A DNA stretch of 64,000 nt from positions 1 through 64,000 of the forward strand of contig JAZUAE010000021.1 of assembly GCA_045637805.1 (NCBI GenBank). Direction: 5' to 3'. This DNA comes from CAKVLG01 sp045637805. GTDB lineage: Bacteria > Bacillota > Clostridia > Christensenellales > UBA1242. The notes beneath the pieces are model-generated. The model saw only the letters and a list, made by a program, of their open reading frames with translations, ran no database searches and was not told the DNA's origin. A program made the translations under genes and the position numbers. Shown in pieces: positions 52,161-60,940 of this stretch (the first letter of the stretch is position 1; every line of letters starts with the position of its first letter).

Positions 52161-53166
52161 AGATGTTTACATTTTAGCGATTGAATCTAGCTGTGATGAC
52201 ACAGGTGTTGCTATTGTGAAAAATGGCAGAGAGGTTATAAGCAATGTCGTCTCTAGCCAAATAGATATCCATACGCTTTATGGTGGTGTGGTGCCAGAGA
52301 TTGCGTCACGCAATCATGCGGTAAATATCAACGGGGTTTGTAAAGAAGCATTAAAGCGTGCAAATATGACTCTTGATCAAATTGATGCCATTGCTGTAAC
52401 TTACGGCGCTGGACTACTTGGGGCGCTTATCGTGGGTGTTAATTTTGCTAAAGGTTTGGCTTATAGTACTGGAAAACCGCTTATTGCAGTGAATCACATA
52501 GAAGGGCATATTGCTGCAAACTATATAGAGTTTAAAGATCTTCAGCCACCATTCTTGTGTTTAATTGTAAGCGGTGGGCATACTGCACTTGTAGAGATGA
52601 AGGATTATACTACTAGAAAACTTATAGGAACCACAACTGATGATGCTGTTGGTGAGGCGTTTGATAAAGTTGCACGTATTTTAGGGCTGCCTTATCCTGG
52701 TGGGCCAAGCATACAAAAGCATGCTGCAAACGGAAATGCATCTATTAAATTTACACGCACGCACGCGCGCGAAGATTATAATTTTTCATACAGTGGACTA
52801 AAAACTGCAGTCGTAAATTATGTGCACACAATAGAGCAGCGTGGTGAGGTTGTGCCTGTAGATGATATTTGTGCGTCTTTCCAAAAGGAGGCCGTTGATA
52901 TGCTTATTTCAAATACAATTAAAGCCGCTAAAGATTTTGGTTATAAGAAGATTGTGTTGGCAGGCGGCGTAAGTGCTAATGCTGCGCTCCGTGATGGCAT
53001 GAAGGCTGCGGCAAAACAATACAAAATTGAAGTCTATTATCCGCAGCTCGCACTTTGCACTGACAATGCGGCAATGATAGGTGCTGCAGGGTATATAGGT
53101 TATGTGTCTGGCAATGGAAGTGTTGACCCAAAAACCATTCAACCAGCAAGTACCATTAAACTATAA
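52153..53166 (+). CDS. tsaD: tRNA threonylcarbamoyladenosine synthase TsaD
   Basis: A 337-residue ASKHA-fold enzyme that, with TsaB and TsaE, places the t6A modification at position 37 of ANN-decoding tRNAs. It opens with LAIESSCDDTGVAIV, has the metal-binding HIEGHIA, SGGHTAL and the C-terminal NAAMIGAAGYIGY. ATG 52153 is preferred over a GTG six codons earlier. SD AGGTAGAG. Neither tsaB nor tsaE is nearby. Confidence 0.95.
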   Translation: MNKDVYILAIESSCDDTGVAIVKNGREVISNVVSSQIDIHTLYGGVVPEIASRNHAVNINGVCKEALKRANMTLDQIDAIAVTYGAGLLGALIVGVNFAKGLAYSTGKPLIAVNHIEGHIAANYIEFKDLQPPFLCLIVSGGHTALVEMKDYTTRKLIGTTTDDAVGEAFDKVARILGLPYPGGPSIQKHAANGNASIKFTRTHAREDYNFSYSGLKTAVVNYVHTIEQRGEVVPVDDICASFQKEAVDMLISNTIKAAKDFGYKKIVLAGGVSANAALRDGMKAAAKQYKIEVYYPQLALCTDNAAMIGAAGYIGYVSGNGSVDPKTIQPASTIKL

Positions 53167-53194
53167 AATTCGTAATAAAAAAGATAAATTTCTA

Positions 53195-53223
53195 TTGACT
53201 TTAAATATTTCGTGTGTTATTAT
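53195..53223 (+). promoter_or_regulatory. Promoter of rpmG-secE-nusG
   Basis: TTGACT (53195-53200), 17-base spacer, TATTAT (53218-53223). The leader contains CTTACC-GAT-GGGTAG before the AGGAG. Confidence 0.65.
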
Positions 53224-53271
53224 ACTAACGCACTTACCGATGGGTAGTGTTAATTTTTTAGGAGAAAAATT

Positions 53272-53421
53272 ATGAGAAACAAGATTACATTAGAGTGCAC
53301 AGAATGCAAACAAAGAAATTATGACAACATGAAAAACAAGAAAAACACTCCAGATAGAATTGAAATGAAAAAGTTCTGTCCATTCTGCAAAAAGCACACT
53401 GTTCATAAAGAAACAAAGTAG
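53272..53421 (+). CDS. rpmG: Ribosomal protein L33
   Basis: A 49-residue ribosomal protein of the zinc-binding type: CTEC at 9-12 and CPFC at 36-39. MRNKITLECTECKQRNY at the start and KKHTVHKETK at the end match bacterial L33. SD AGGAG. It leads the secE-nusG cluster, the standard Firmicutes order. Confidence 0.95.
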   Translation: MRNKITLECTECKQRNYDNMKNKKNTPDRIEMKKFCPFCKKHTVHKETK

Positions 53422-53434
53422 TAGGAGAGCGTAA

Positions 53435-53680
53435 ATGGCAAAACGTGAAATTGTACAAAACAATGTAAAGGTTAAACCAAAGAAAGCTGCTAAACGTGAA
53501 AAAACTGTTAAGGTTAGTAAAGCAAAAGAAACAATCTCTGAACTTAAAAAGGTTTCTTGGCCATCTTTTGGTAAAACCATGAAACAAACAGGAATGGTTA
53601 TTTCTGTTGTGGCAATTTTTACATTGCTTATTTTAGGTATTGATAGTTTACTTACTTGGCTTATTAGCCTAATAGGATAA
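53435..53680 (+). CDS. secE: Preprotein translocase subunit SecE
   Basis: An 81-residue translocon subunit. A basic N-terminus precedes the conserved amphipathic segment ELKKVSWPSFGKTMKQT and one transmembrane helix (about 52-78). SD AGGAGAG. Confidence 0.95.
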   Translation: MAKREIVQNNVKVKPKKAAKREKTVKVSKAKETISELKKVSWPSFGKTMKQTGMVISVVAIFTLLILGIDSLLTWLISLIG

Positions 53681-53690
53681 GGAGAAGATT

Positions 53691-54221
53691 ATGACAGAAA
53701 TTTTAGAAGAACCAAAATGGTATGTCATTCATACACTTTCTGGCTATGAAAATATGGCCCTTGACGGCTTAAATAAATGTATTGCTAAAAACAATCTTCA
53801 AGATAAGATCATGGAAGTTAAAATTCCTATGGAAGATGTTATTGAAGAAAAAAATGGCAAGAAAAAAGTTGTTCAAAAAAAGAAATACCCATGCTATGTT
53901 ATGTTAAAGATGCGTTATGATGATAAGTTATGGCATACAATTGTTAACACTCGTGGTGTGACAGGTTTCTGCGGCCCTCAAGGTCGTCCACTTCCATTAA
54001 CCGATGATGAAGTTAGAAAGATGAGTCTTGAGAAAATTGTTGTTGACATCAAGGTTGCTGTTGGCGACAAGGTTAAGGTTGTATCCGGACCTCTTGATGG
54101 TTTCGTTGGCGTTGTTCAAGCCATTGATGCTGAAAATCAAAAATGCAAAGTTGTAGTTGAAATGTTTGGTCGCGATACTAGCGTTGAACTTGACTACTCT
54201 CAAATTGAACAATTAGATTAA
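53691..54221 (+). CDS. nusG: Transcription termination/antitermination factor NusG
   Basis: A 176-residue factor. The N-terminal NGN domain has WYVIHTLSGYENMAL and VTGFCGPQGRP. The C-terminal KOW domain has GDKVKVVSGPLDGFVGVVQ. Eleven bases after secE with SD AGGAGA. Confidence 0.96.
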   Translation: MTEILEEPKWYVIHTLSGYENMALDGLNKCIAKNNLQDKIMEVKIPMEDVIEEKNGKKKVVQKKKYPCYVMLKMRYDDKLWHTIVNTRGVTGFCGPQGRPLPLTDDEVRKMSLEKIVVDIKVAVGDKVKVVSGPLDGFVGVVQAIDAENQKCKVVVEMFGRDTSVELDYSQIEQLD

Positions 54222-54254
54222 TTTGTTATTGAAAGCTATATGCTTTTGATATAT

Positions 54255-54313
54255 GTGGGAGAAAGTAAATTTTTCATGCTTTCATTAAAACCACGCCTAT
54301 CCAAGTTTGGATA
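54255..54313 (+). promoter_or_regulatory. Leader between nusG and rplK
   Basis: GTGG (54255-54258) pairs with CCAC (54291-54294) and GAAAG (54261-54265) with CTTTC (54279-54283). A small TATCCAA-GT-TTGGATA hairpin follows right before the SD. The position is where L1- or L11-responsive leaders occur in other bacteria. Regulation here is inferred. Confidence 0.4.
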
Positions 54314-54324
54314 AAGGAGATATT

Positions 54325-54756
54325 ATGGCACCAGTTAAAAAAATTCAAGCAGTCGTAAAGCTCCAGTTGCCAGCTGGTAAAGCTACTGCAGGTCCTCCAG
54401 TAGGTTCTACTTTAGGTCCACATGGAATTAACCTTCCAGCATTCGTTAAAGAATTTAACGAAAAAACTGCCGCTCAAGCAGGTCTTATTATTCCAGTAGT
54501 AATGACTATTTATGCGGACAGATCATTTGAGTTTGTTATGAAGACTCCTCCAGCAGCCGTTCTTATTTTAAAGGCTCTAGGTCTTGATAAAGCAAGCGCA
54601 AAACCAAACAGAGAAAAAGTCGGAAAATTAACTCAGGCTCAACTTAAAGAGATTGCTGAAACTAAGATGAAAGATCTTAATGCTAACACAATCGAAGCTG
54701 CTATGAGTATGATTAAGGGTACTGCTCGTTCTATGGGCATTACTGTAGAGGAATAG
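54325..54756 (+). CDS. rplK: Ribosomal protein L11
   Basis: A 143-residue protein. It begins with KKIQAVVKLQLPAGKATAGPPVGSTLGPHGINLP, the tiamulin/thiostrepton-region domain, and ends with the rRNA-binding domain (GTARSMGITVE). ATG 54325 follows AAGGAG; the frame is open six codons earlier from TTG. Confidence 0.97.
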   Translation: MAPVKKIQAVVKLQLPAGKATAGPPVGSTLGPHGINLPAFVKEFNEKTAAQAGLIIPVVMTIYADRSFEFVMKTPPAAVLILKALGLDKASAKPNREKVGKLTQAQLKEIAETKMKDLNANTIEAAMSMIKGTARSMGITVEE

Positions 54757-54766
54757 GGAGGCAATT

Positions 54767-55453
54767 ATGAAACGCGGAAAGAATTATAAAGCTAGTGCCT
54801 CTTTAGTAGAGCGCTCTAAAATTTATGAACCAAAGGAAGCTTTGGCTCTTGCAATCGACACAGCTAAGGCTAAGTTTGATGAAACTATCGAACTTCATGT
54901 TAAGCTTGGTGTTGATCCTAAAAACGCTGATCAACAAGTTCGTGGCTCAGTTGTACTTCCTAACGGTACAGGTAAAACTGTAAAAGTTTTAGTTATCGCT
55001 AAGGGTGACAAGGCTGATGAAGCTAAAGCTAACGGTGCTGATGTTGTTGGCGCAGAAGAAATTGTTGATAAAATCTTAAAACAAAACTGGCTCGATTTTG
55101 ATGCTTGTATTACAACACCTGATATGATGGGCTTAGTTGGTAGAATCGCTAGAGTACTTGGACCACGTGGTTTAATGCCAAACCCTAAGAGTGGTACAGT
55201 TACAACAGACGTTGCTAAAGCCATCAAAGATATTAAAGCTGGTAAAGTTGAATACAGACTTGATAAATTTGGTATTATTCATGTTACTATTGGTAAAAAG
55301 AGCTTTGGTGTAGAAAAACTCAATGAAAACTACGAAACACTTATGGACGCTTTAATTAAAGCAAAACCACAAGCTGCAAAGGGTACATATTTAAAGAGTA
55401 TTTCTCTTAGCGCTACAATGGGTCCTGGAATTAAGACTATTTATAGAGTATAA
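54767..55453 (+). CDS. rplA: Ribosomal protein L1
   Basis: A 228-residue L1-stalk protein. MKRGKNYKAS, RNA-binding ARVLGPRGLMPNPKSGTVT and the C-terminal SISLSATMGPGIKT are standard. In many bacteria rplJ and rplL follow, but here a terminator follows and rplJL are absent. Confidence 0.97.
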   Translation: MKRGKNYKASASLVERSKIYEPKEALALAIDTAKAKFDETIELHVKLGVDPKNADQQVRGSVVLPNGTGKTVKVLVIAKGDKADEAKANGADVVGAEEIVDKILKQNWLDFDACITTPDMMGLVGRIARVLGPRGLMPNPKSGTVTTDVAKAIKDIKAGKVEYRLDKFGIIHVTIGKKSFGVEKLNENYETLMDALIKAKPQAAKGTYLKSISLSATMGPGIKTIYRV

Positions 55454-55458
55454 AAATG

Positions 55459-55487
55459 AAATCCCGATTAAATTCGGGATTTTTTTG
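55459..55487 (+). terminator. Terminator of rplKA
   Basis: AAATCCCGA-TTAAAT-TCGGGATTT with a T run, ending the rpmG-rplA cluster. Confidence 0.85.
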
Positions 55488-55647
55488 TGTAAAATATGCA
55501 AAAAGTTTATTAAAAATTGATAAAGTCAAGGTTTTTCCAAATCCATAAAAAACACTTCAAGTACACACGTGTTTTTGTTAATAAAATAGGGAGCAAGAGT
55601 CTATTTTATAATTTTATAAAAAAATTTATATTTTTTGTAAAAAACTA

Positions 55648-55676
55648 TTGACACGGGGCCGTGTGTATAGTACAAT
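55648..55676 (+). promoter_or_regulatory. Promoter of the S10 operon
   Basis: TTGACA (55648-55653), 17-base spacer, TACAAT (55671-55676). The gap 55488-55647 before it holds only an AAAACAC/GTGTTTT hairpin (about 55547-55577) that may be a second weak terminator. Confidence 0.75.
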
Positions 55677-55682
55677 ATGAAG

Positions 55683-55860
55683 GCTGTAAATTGGGACGAT
55701 GCGGGAGATTGCTCGATGAGCCTTGATTCGAGATAACTCATGCAGACAATTGTTGGGGCTTGACCCCGGCGACAAACTTGTTCTTGCCAAGCCACGAAAC
55801 AAAATATTTACAGTGTGGTGGAACGCTTTCGGTTTGTAAAAATATTATGGAGGAAAAAAC
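55683..55860 (+). ncRNA. Structured 5' leader of the S10 operon
   Basis: About 178 bases lie between promoter and rpsJ. CTGTAAAT (55684-55691) pairs perfectly with ATTTACAG (55806-55813), closing a multi-branch domain. Inside are CTCGA...TCGAG and GGCTTG...CAAGCC stems, and GGGG-CTTGA-CCCC as an alternative. The S10 leader is where r-protein autoregulation (often by L4) acts in other bacteria. The ligand here is not known. Confidence 0.6.
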
Positions 55861-56169
55861 ATGGCAACACAAAAAATTAGAATTAAATTAAAAGCATACG
55901 ACCATGACCTTGTTGATCAGTCTGCTGCAAGAATTGTGGAAACTGCTACTAAAGCAGGTGCTAAGGTGTCAGGACCTATTCCTATGCCAACAGAGAAGGA
56001 AATCGTTACAATCCTTCGTTCAGTTCACAAACATAAAGATTCTCGTGAACAATTTGAAATAAGAACACATAAAAGACTTATTGATATTTACAACCCATCA
56101 GCTAAAACTGTTGATGCACTTATGAAGATTGATCTTCCTAGCGGCGTTGATATCAATATTAAATTATAA
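55861..56169 (+). CDS. rpsJ: Ribosomal protein S10
   Basis: A 102-residue protein, first gene of the operon. KIRIKLKAYDHDLVDQSAARIVETA and the loop HKDSREQFEIRTHKRL are characteristic. S10 (NusE) also takes part in antitermination. SD GGAGG. Confidence 0.97.
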   Translation: MATQKIRIKLKAYDHDLVDQSAARIVETATKAGAKVSGPIPMPTEKEIVTILRSVHKHKDSREQFEIRTHKRLIDIYNPSAKTVDALMKIDLPSGVDINIKL

Positions 56170-56189
56170 ACAGGGGGAGAGAAGTGATT

Positions 56190-56819
56190 ATGAATAAAGC
56201 TATACTTGGTAAGAAAATTGGTATGTCACAGATCTTTACCGACAAAGGTTTGGTTATCCCTGTGACAGTTGTTGAAGCTGGTCCTTGTGCTGTATCTCAA
56301 ATAAAGACTGTTGAGAAAGATGGTTACAATGCTGTTCAACTCGCTTTTGTTGATACAAAGGCTAATAGAATTTCAAAGGCTGAAGCTGGCCATTTGAAAA
56401 AAGCTAATATCGCTCCAAAGAAATACTTAAAGGAATTTGATATTTCTGCAGACGGTTTAGAACTTGGCAAAGAAATCAAATGTGATGTTTTTGCTGAAGG
56501 TGACAAGATCGATGTATCTGGTTACACTCGTGGTAGAGGTTTCACTGGTAATATTCAAAGATGGAATCACCACAGACTTATGATGACTCACGGTGTTGGT
56601 CCTGTACATAGAGAAGTTGGTTCACTTGGTGCTAACTCAACTCCATCTAGAGTATTTAAGAACCACAAAATGCCTGGTCAATATGGTAACGAAAAAGTTA
56701 CAATTCAAAATCTCGAAATCGCTAAGGTTGACGTTGACAGAAACTTACTTTTAATCAAGGGTGCTATACCTGGTGCTAAAGGTTCTGTTGTTACAATCAA
56801 AACAGCGGTTAAGGCGTAA
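56190..56819 (+). CDS. rplC: Ribosomal protein L3
   Basis: A 209-residue protein: MNKAILGKKIGMSQIF at the start and GFTGNIQRWNHHRLMMTHG with later MPGQYGNEKVT. The start could also be GTG 56184, which lies closer to the GGGGGAG; that would add two residues. Confidence 0.96.
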   Translation: MNKAILGKKIGMSQIFTDKGLVIPVTVVEAGPCAVSQIKTVEKDGYNAVQLAFVDTKANRISKAEAGHLKKANIAPKKYLKEFDISADGLELGKEIKCDVFAEGDKIDVSGYTRGRGFTGNIQRWNHHRLMMTHGVGPVHREVGSLGANSTPSRVFKNHKMPGQYGNEKVTIQNLEIAKVDVDRNLLLIKGAIPGAKGSVVTIKTAVKA

Positions 56820-56836
56820 GGCGGGAGGAAAGAGAT

Positions 56837-57457
56837 ATGCAAACTAAAGTTATTAACATAAAAGGCGAAGATGCTGGTAAGATTACTCTTTCTGACTCAG
56901 TATTCAAAGCACCTTATAATGAAGCGCTTATTCACCAAATAGTTGTTGCTTACCTTAACAATCAAAGACAAGGTACAAAAAGCACACTTACACGCTCTGA
57001 AGTTCGTGGTGGTGGACGTAAGCCTTGGAAACAAAAAGGAACCGGTAACGCTAGACAAGGTTCTATCCGCGCTCCACAATGGATCAAGGGTGGCGTTGTA
57101 TTTGCTCCAAAACCAAGAGATTTCTCTCAAAAGGTTAACAAGCAAATGAAGAAAGGAGCTTTCATTAGCGCACTTTCTAAAATGATGGAAGAAAAGGCAG
57201 TTATCGTTCTTGACGAACTTAACCTTGATGCTATCAAAACACAAACAATGGTTGAGATTTTAAACACTCTTAAAATTAACAAGAGAGTTACAATCGTTAC
57301 AACTGAAGCTGACGAGAAAGTTGTTCTTTCTTGCAGAAACATCTCTAACGTAAATGTTGCTACTGCTGATACTCTTAACACTTATGATTTAGTAGTATCT
57401 GACAAAGTTGTATTTACTAAAGATGCAATCAAAAAGATCGAGGAGGCTTGTAAGTAA
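56837..57457 (+). CDS. rplD: Ribosomal protein L4
   Basis: A 206-residue protein with the exit-tunnel loop TRSEVRGGGRKPWKQKGTGNAR. L4 is the usual repressor of S10 operons, so it is the first candidate ligand of the leader upstream. Its stop overlaps the rplW ATG by one base. Confidence 0.96.
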   Translation: MQTKVINIKGEDAGKITLSDSVFKAPYNEALIHQIVVAYLNNQRQGTKSTLTRSEVRGGGRKPWKQKGTGNARQGSIRAPQWIKGGVVFAPKPRDFSQKVNKQMKKGAFISALSKMMEEKAVIVLDELNLDAIKTQTMVEILNTLKINKRVTIVTTEADEKVVLSCRNISNVNVATADTLNTYDLVVSDKVVFTKDAIKKIEEACK

Positions 57458-57747
57458 TGTTAGCTCACGATATTATTAAAAGACCGATCCTTTCTGAAAA
57501 GACTTATTCAGACATCGCTAACAAGAAATATACTTTCGAAGTAGCAAAGTCTGCTAACAAGACTCAAATTAAGAAAGCGGTTGAAGAAATCTTCAAAGTA
57601 AAAGTTGAAAGCGTAAACACAGCTAATGTGTTTGGAAAAATTAAAAGACAAGGAAAACACGAAGGACTTACTGGTAATTATAAGAAAGCCATCGTTCAGT
57701 TGACTGCTGATAGCAAATCAATTGCGTTCTTCGATAGTTTATCATAA
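57457..57747 (+). CDS. rplW: Ribosomal protein L23
   Basis: A 96-residue protein at the tunnel exit: DIIKRPILSEKTY and YTFEVAKSANKTQIKKAVEEIF. Start coupled to rplD (TAATG). Confidence 0.96.
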   Translation: MLAHDIIKRPILSEKTYSDIANKKYTFEVAKSANKTQIKKAVEEIFKVKVESVNTANVFGKIKRQGKHEGLTGNYKKAIVQLTADSKSIAFFDSLS

Positions 57748-57765
57748 GAGAGGGGAGAGTAAATT

Positions 57766-58593
57766 ATGGCAGTTAAAAGATTTAAGCCGATGACCGCTGG
57801 TACTAGATTTAGATCAGCACCTTCCTTTGACGAAATTACAACATCTAAACCAGAAAAAAGTCTCTTAGTTACTAAGAAAAAATCTGGTGGTAGGAACGTT
57901 CAAGGTAAAATCACTGTTAGACATATCGGTGGTGGAAATCGTCAAAAATATAGAGTTATCGATTTTAAGAGAAATAAAGATAATATTCCTGCAAAAGTTG
58001 CATCTATCGAGTACGATCCAAACAGATCTGCTTACATTGCACTTTTAAACTATGCTGATGGTGAGAAGAGATATATCTTAGCTCCTATCGGTCTTACAGT
58101 AGGTGATACTGTAATGAGCGGCGCTAACGCTGAAATTAAAGTTGGAAACACTTTAGCACTCGCTGACATTCCTGTAGGTTCTGTTGTTCACAACATTGAA
58201 TTTACTCCAGGACGTGGTGGTAAAATCGCAAGAAGTGCTGGTATTTCTGCACAATATATGGCTAAAGAAGGAAATTATGCTACACTTCGTATGCCATCAG
58301 GTGAAATGAGAAAAGTTCTTGCTACTTGCCGTGCTACTATCGGTCAAGTTGGTAACGTAGAACATGAAATCGTTTCTCTTGGTAAAGCTGGTAGAACACG
58401 TCACATGGGCGTTAGACCAACAGTTCGTGGTTCTGTTATGAACCCTGTTGATCACCCACATGGTGGTGGTGAAGGTAAGGCTCCTGTTGGACACGCTGGT
58501 CCTATGACTCCTTGGGGCAAACCTGCACTTGGTTTAAAGACAAGAAAGAAGAAAAATCGTAGCAATAAATTAATTGTTAAACGTATTAATTAG
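57766..58593 (+). CDS. rplB: Ribosomal protein L2
   Basis: A 275-residue protein of the peptidyl-transferase region. GGGNRQKYRVIDF, GKAGRTRHMGVRPTVRGSVM and the conserved NPVDHPHGGGEGKAP are present. SD GAGGGGAG. Confidence 0.97.
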   Translation: MAVKRFKPMTAGTRFRSAPSFDEITTSKPEKSLLVTKKKSGGRNVQGKITVRHIGGGNRQKYRVIDFKRNKDNIPAKVASIEYDPNRSAYIALLNYADGEKRYILAPIGLTVGDTVMSGANAEIKVGNTLALADIPVGSVVHNIEFTPGRGGKIARSAGISAQYMAKEGNYATLRMPSGEMRKVLATCRATIGQVGNVEHEIVSLGKAGRTRHMGVRPTVRGSVMNPVDHPHGGGEGKAPVGHAGPMTPWGKPALGLKTRKKKNRSNKLIVKRIN

Positions 58594-58604
58594 GAGAGGG
58601 AAAT

Positions 58605-58889
58605 ATGAGTAGATCAATTAAAAAAGGCCCATTCATTGCTGAAAGTCTTTTAAAGAAAATCAACGCAATGAACGCAGCTAATGAAAAACAAGTTATCAAA
58701 ACATGGTCACGCGCTTCTACAATTATTCCAGAAATGATCGGTCATACAATCGCTGTTCATGATGGTAGAAAACACGTTCCTGTTTACGTAACATCTGAGA
58801 TGGTTGGCTTCAAATTGGGAGATTTCGCTCCTACATGTACCTACAAACCATACAAGGGTACAGCTACAACCAAGGGAGGTAAGAAATAA
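58605..58889 (+). CDS. rpsS: Ribosomal protein S19
   Basis: A 94-residue protein: MSRSIKKGPF at the start and IGHTIAVHDGRKHVPVYV. Stop overlaps the rplV ATG (TAATG). Confidence 0.97.
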   Translation: MSRSIKKGPFIAESLLKKINAMNAANEKQVIKTWSRASTIIPEMIGHTIAVHDGRKHVPVYVTSEMVGFKLGDFAPTCTYKPYKGTATTKGGKK

Positions 58890-59275
58890 TGGCAACTAGA
58901 CAAAGAGTTAAAGCAGCTAATAGAATTGCTAACGCTGATAAACGTGCAAAAGCTATTGCCAAAAACATTAGAATATCTCCTTCTAAAGTTAGAATTGTTC
59001 TTAACCAAATCCGTGGTAAGAATTACTCAGAAGCTGAGGCTATCTTAAAGTATATGCCTAACGCTGCAACAGAGAGCATCTTAAAAGTTCTCCAAAGTGC
59101 TGGCGCTAACGCAGAAAACAACCTAAACTTAAACAAAGCAGACCTATTTGTTGCTGAAACTTTTGTTGACGGTGGACCTATCTTAAAGAGATTCCAACCT
59201 GTTAGCAAAGGTAGAGCACATGAAATCAAGAAACGCACAAGTCATATTACAGTGATTCTTGATGTTAGGGCGTAG
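58889..59275 (+). CDS. rplV: Ribosomal protein L22
   Basis: A 128-residue protein with IRISPSKVRIVLNQIRGKNYSEAEAIL and the C-terminal GRAHEIKKRTSHITVIL. A basic N-terminal extension of about 20 residues is somewhat longer than usual. Confidence 0.96.
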   Translation: MATRQRVKAANRIANADKRAKAIAKNIRISPSKVRIVLNQIRGKNYSEAEAILKYMPNAATESILKVLQSAGANAENNLNLNKADLFVAETFVDGGPILKRFQPVSKGRAHEIKKRTSHITVILDVRA

Positions 59276-59284
59276 GAGATTATT

Positions 59285-59965
59285 ATGGGACAAAAAGTTA
59301 ATCCAAAAGGTATGAGAATTGGCGTTATCAAGGGCTGGGATAGTCAATGGTACGCAGATAAAAAGAATTTCGGTAAAAACATTCTTGAAGATAACAATAT
59401 CCGTAAATTTATTAGCAAAAACTATAAAACTTATGGTATCTCAAAGGTTATCATCGAGAGAAGTGCCGAGAAATTAACAGTTTCAATACACACTTCTAGA
59501 CCAGGTATGGTTATCGGTCAAAAAGGTGCTGGCGTTGAAGCTATGAAAGCACAAATTGCTAAGATTTCTGCAGCAAAAGTTGTTAATATTAATGTTGTTG
59601 AAATCAAATCTCCTGATACTGATTCTAAGCTCGTTGCTGAATCAATCGCTTCTCAATTAGAAGCTCGTGTTGGTTTTAGAAGAGCTATGAAACAGGCTCT
59701 TAACAGATGCACAAAAGCTGGCGTTAAGGGTATCAAAATCACTGTTGGTGGTAGACTTGATGGTGCTGAAATCGCTAGAAGTGAATCTTATCATGAAGGT
59801 TCTCTTCCACTTCAAACACTTAGAGCTGATATCGACTATGGTTTTGCTGAAGCAGATACAGGATATGGAAAACTTGGTGTTAAGGTTTGGATTTACAAAG
59901 GCGATCGTCTTGGTAAACAAAAGTTGACATCAAACGCGGGAGGAAACAATCATGTTGATGCCTAA
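59285..59965 (+). CDS. rpsC: Ribosomal protein S3
   Basis: A 226-residue protein. MGQKVNPKGMRIGVIKGWDS at the start, the KH-domain loop SRPGMVIGQKGAGVEAM and the C-terminal YGKLGVKVWIYKGD. Overlaps rplP by 14 bases. Confidence 0.97.
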   Translation: MGQKVNPKGMRIGVIKGWDSQWYADKKNFGKNILEDNNIRKFISKNYKTYGISKVIIERSAEKLTVSIHTSRPGMVIGQKGAGVEAMKAQIAKISAAKVVNINVVEIKSPDTDSKLVAESIASQLEARVGFRRAMKQALNRCTKAGVKGIKITVGGRLDGAEIARSESYHEGSLPLQTLRADIDYGFAEADTGYGKLGVKVWIYKGDRLGKQKLTSNAGGNNHVDA

Positions 59966-60383
59966 AAGAGTAAAAAGAAGAAGAGTACAACGCGGTAGAA
60001 TGACAGGTAAAGCTACTCGTGGTAACAAAGTAGTTCATGGCGACTTAGGTATTGTTGCTACAGAGCCATGCTGGATTACTTCAAACCAAATCGAGGCTGC
60101 TCGTGTCGCTATCAATAGATATACAAAACGTGGTGGACAAGTTTGGATCAATATTTTCCCAGACAAGCCAGTAACAAAGAAACCTGCTGAAACTCGTATG
60201 GGTTCTGGTAAAGGTTCTCCAGAATACTGGGTTGCTGTTGTTAAACCAGGTAGAGTATTATTCGAAATCGGTGGTGTTAAGGAACAAACAGCTAGAGAAG
60301 CACTTACTCGTGCAACTTATAAGCTTCCTTGCAAAACTAAGATTATCGCAAAAGAAGTAGTAAGCCAAGAGGAGGAAAAGTAA
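59952..60383 (+). CDS. rplP: Ribosomal protein L16
   Basis: A 143-residue protein: MLMPKRVKRRRVQRGRM, WITSNQIEAARVAINRYTKR and KPVTKKPAETRMGSGKG. SD GGAGG lies within rpsC. Confidence 0.97.
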   Translation: MLMPKRVKRRRVQRGRMTGKATRGNKVVHGDLGIVATEPCWITSNQIEAARVAINRYTKRGGQVWINIFPDKPVTKKPAETRMGSGKGSPEYWVAVVKPGRVLFEIGGVKEQTAREALTRATYKLPCKTKIIAKEVVSQEEEK

Positions 60384-60384
60384 G

Positions 60385-60651
60385 ATGAAAAATGCAGAAA
60401 TCGTTAGTTTAACAGACGTTGAACTTCAAGATAAACTTGTTAGTTTAAAACAAGAACTTTTCAATCTTCGTTTCTCTCATGCTACTGGTAGTTTAGCTAA
60501 TCCACTCCAACTTCGTGAGTGTAAAAGAAACATTGCTAGAGTTAAAACAGCTCTTAAAGAAAGAGAGCACGGTATTGCAAAATCTAGCCCTAAAGCAGAA
60601 GCTAAGCCTGCAAAGGTTACTAAAAAGGCATCTGTTAAGGCTGGAAGGTAA
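60385..60651 (+). CDS. rpmC: Ribosomal protein L29, with C-terminal tail
   Basis: An 88-residue L29. The core (EIVSLTDVELQDKLVSLKQ, FNLRFSHATGSLANPLQL, IARVKTAL) ends near residue 62. An extra Lys/Ala-rich tail of about 25 residues (SSPKAEAKPAKVTKKASVK) follows. Typical L29 has 60-70 residues. Confidence 0.95.
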   Translation: MKNAEIVSLTDVELQDKLVSLKQELFNLRFSHATGSLANPLQLRECKRNIARVKTALKEREHGIAKSSPKAEAKPAKVTKKASVKAGR

Positions 60652-60659
60652 GGTGAATT

Positions 60660-60923
60660 ATGGCAGAAGTTATTAGAAATGAAAGAAAAACTAGAATCGG
60701 TATAGTTGCAAGCAACAAGATGGATAAAACTATCACTGTTGAAGTGCATACTAAAGATAAACATCCGATCTATAAAAAAACAATCAACAAAACATCTTCA
60801 TTTAAAGCACATGATGAAAAGAATGAATGCTCAATTGGTGACACTGTAGAGATCGAGGAAACAAGACCTCTTAGCAAAACCAAGAGATGGAGACTTGTTA
60901 GAATAGTTGAAAAAGTTAAGTAA
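60660..60923 (+). CDS. rpsQ: Ribosomal protein S17
   Basis: An 87-residue protein with GIVASNKMDKTITVEV, KHPIYKKTINKTSSFKAHDE and ETRPLSKTKRWRLV. Confidence 0.97.
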   Translation: MAEVIRNERKTRIGIVASNKMDKTITVEVHTKDKHPIYKKTINKTSSFKAHDEKNECSIGDTVEIEETRPLSKTKRWRLVRIVEKVK

Positions 60924-60940
60924 TAAAGGGGAGAAAGATT

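Noticed and set aside
55601..55795. 64-codon minus-strand frame in the S10 leader
   Set aside because: Antisense to a structured leader; its open frame follows from the stems and it has no convincing start.
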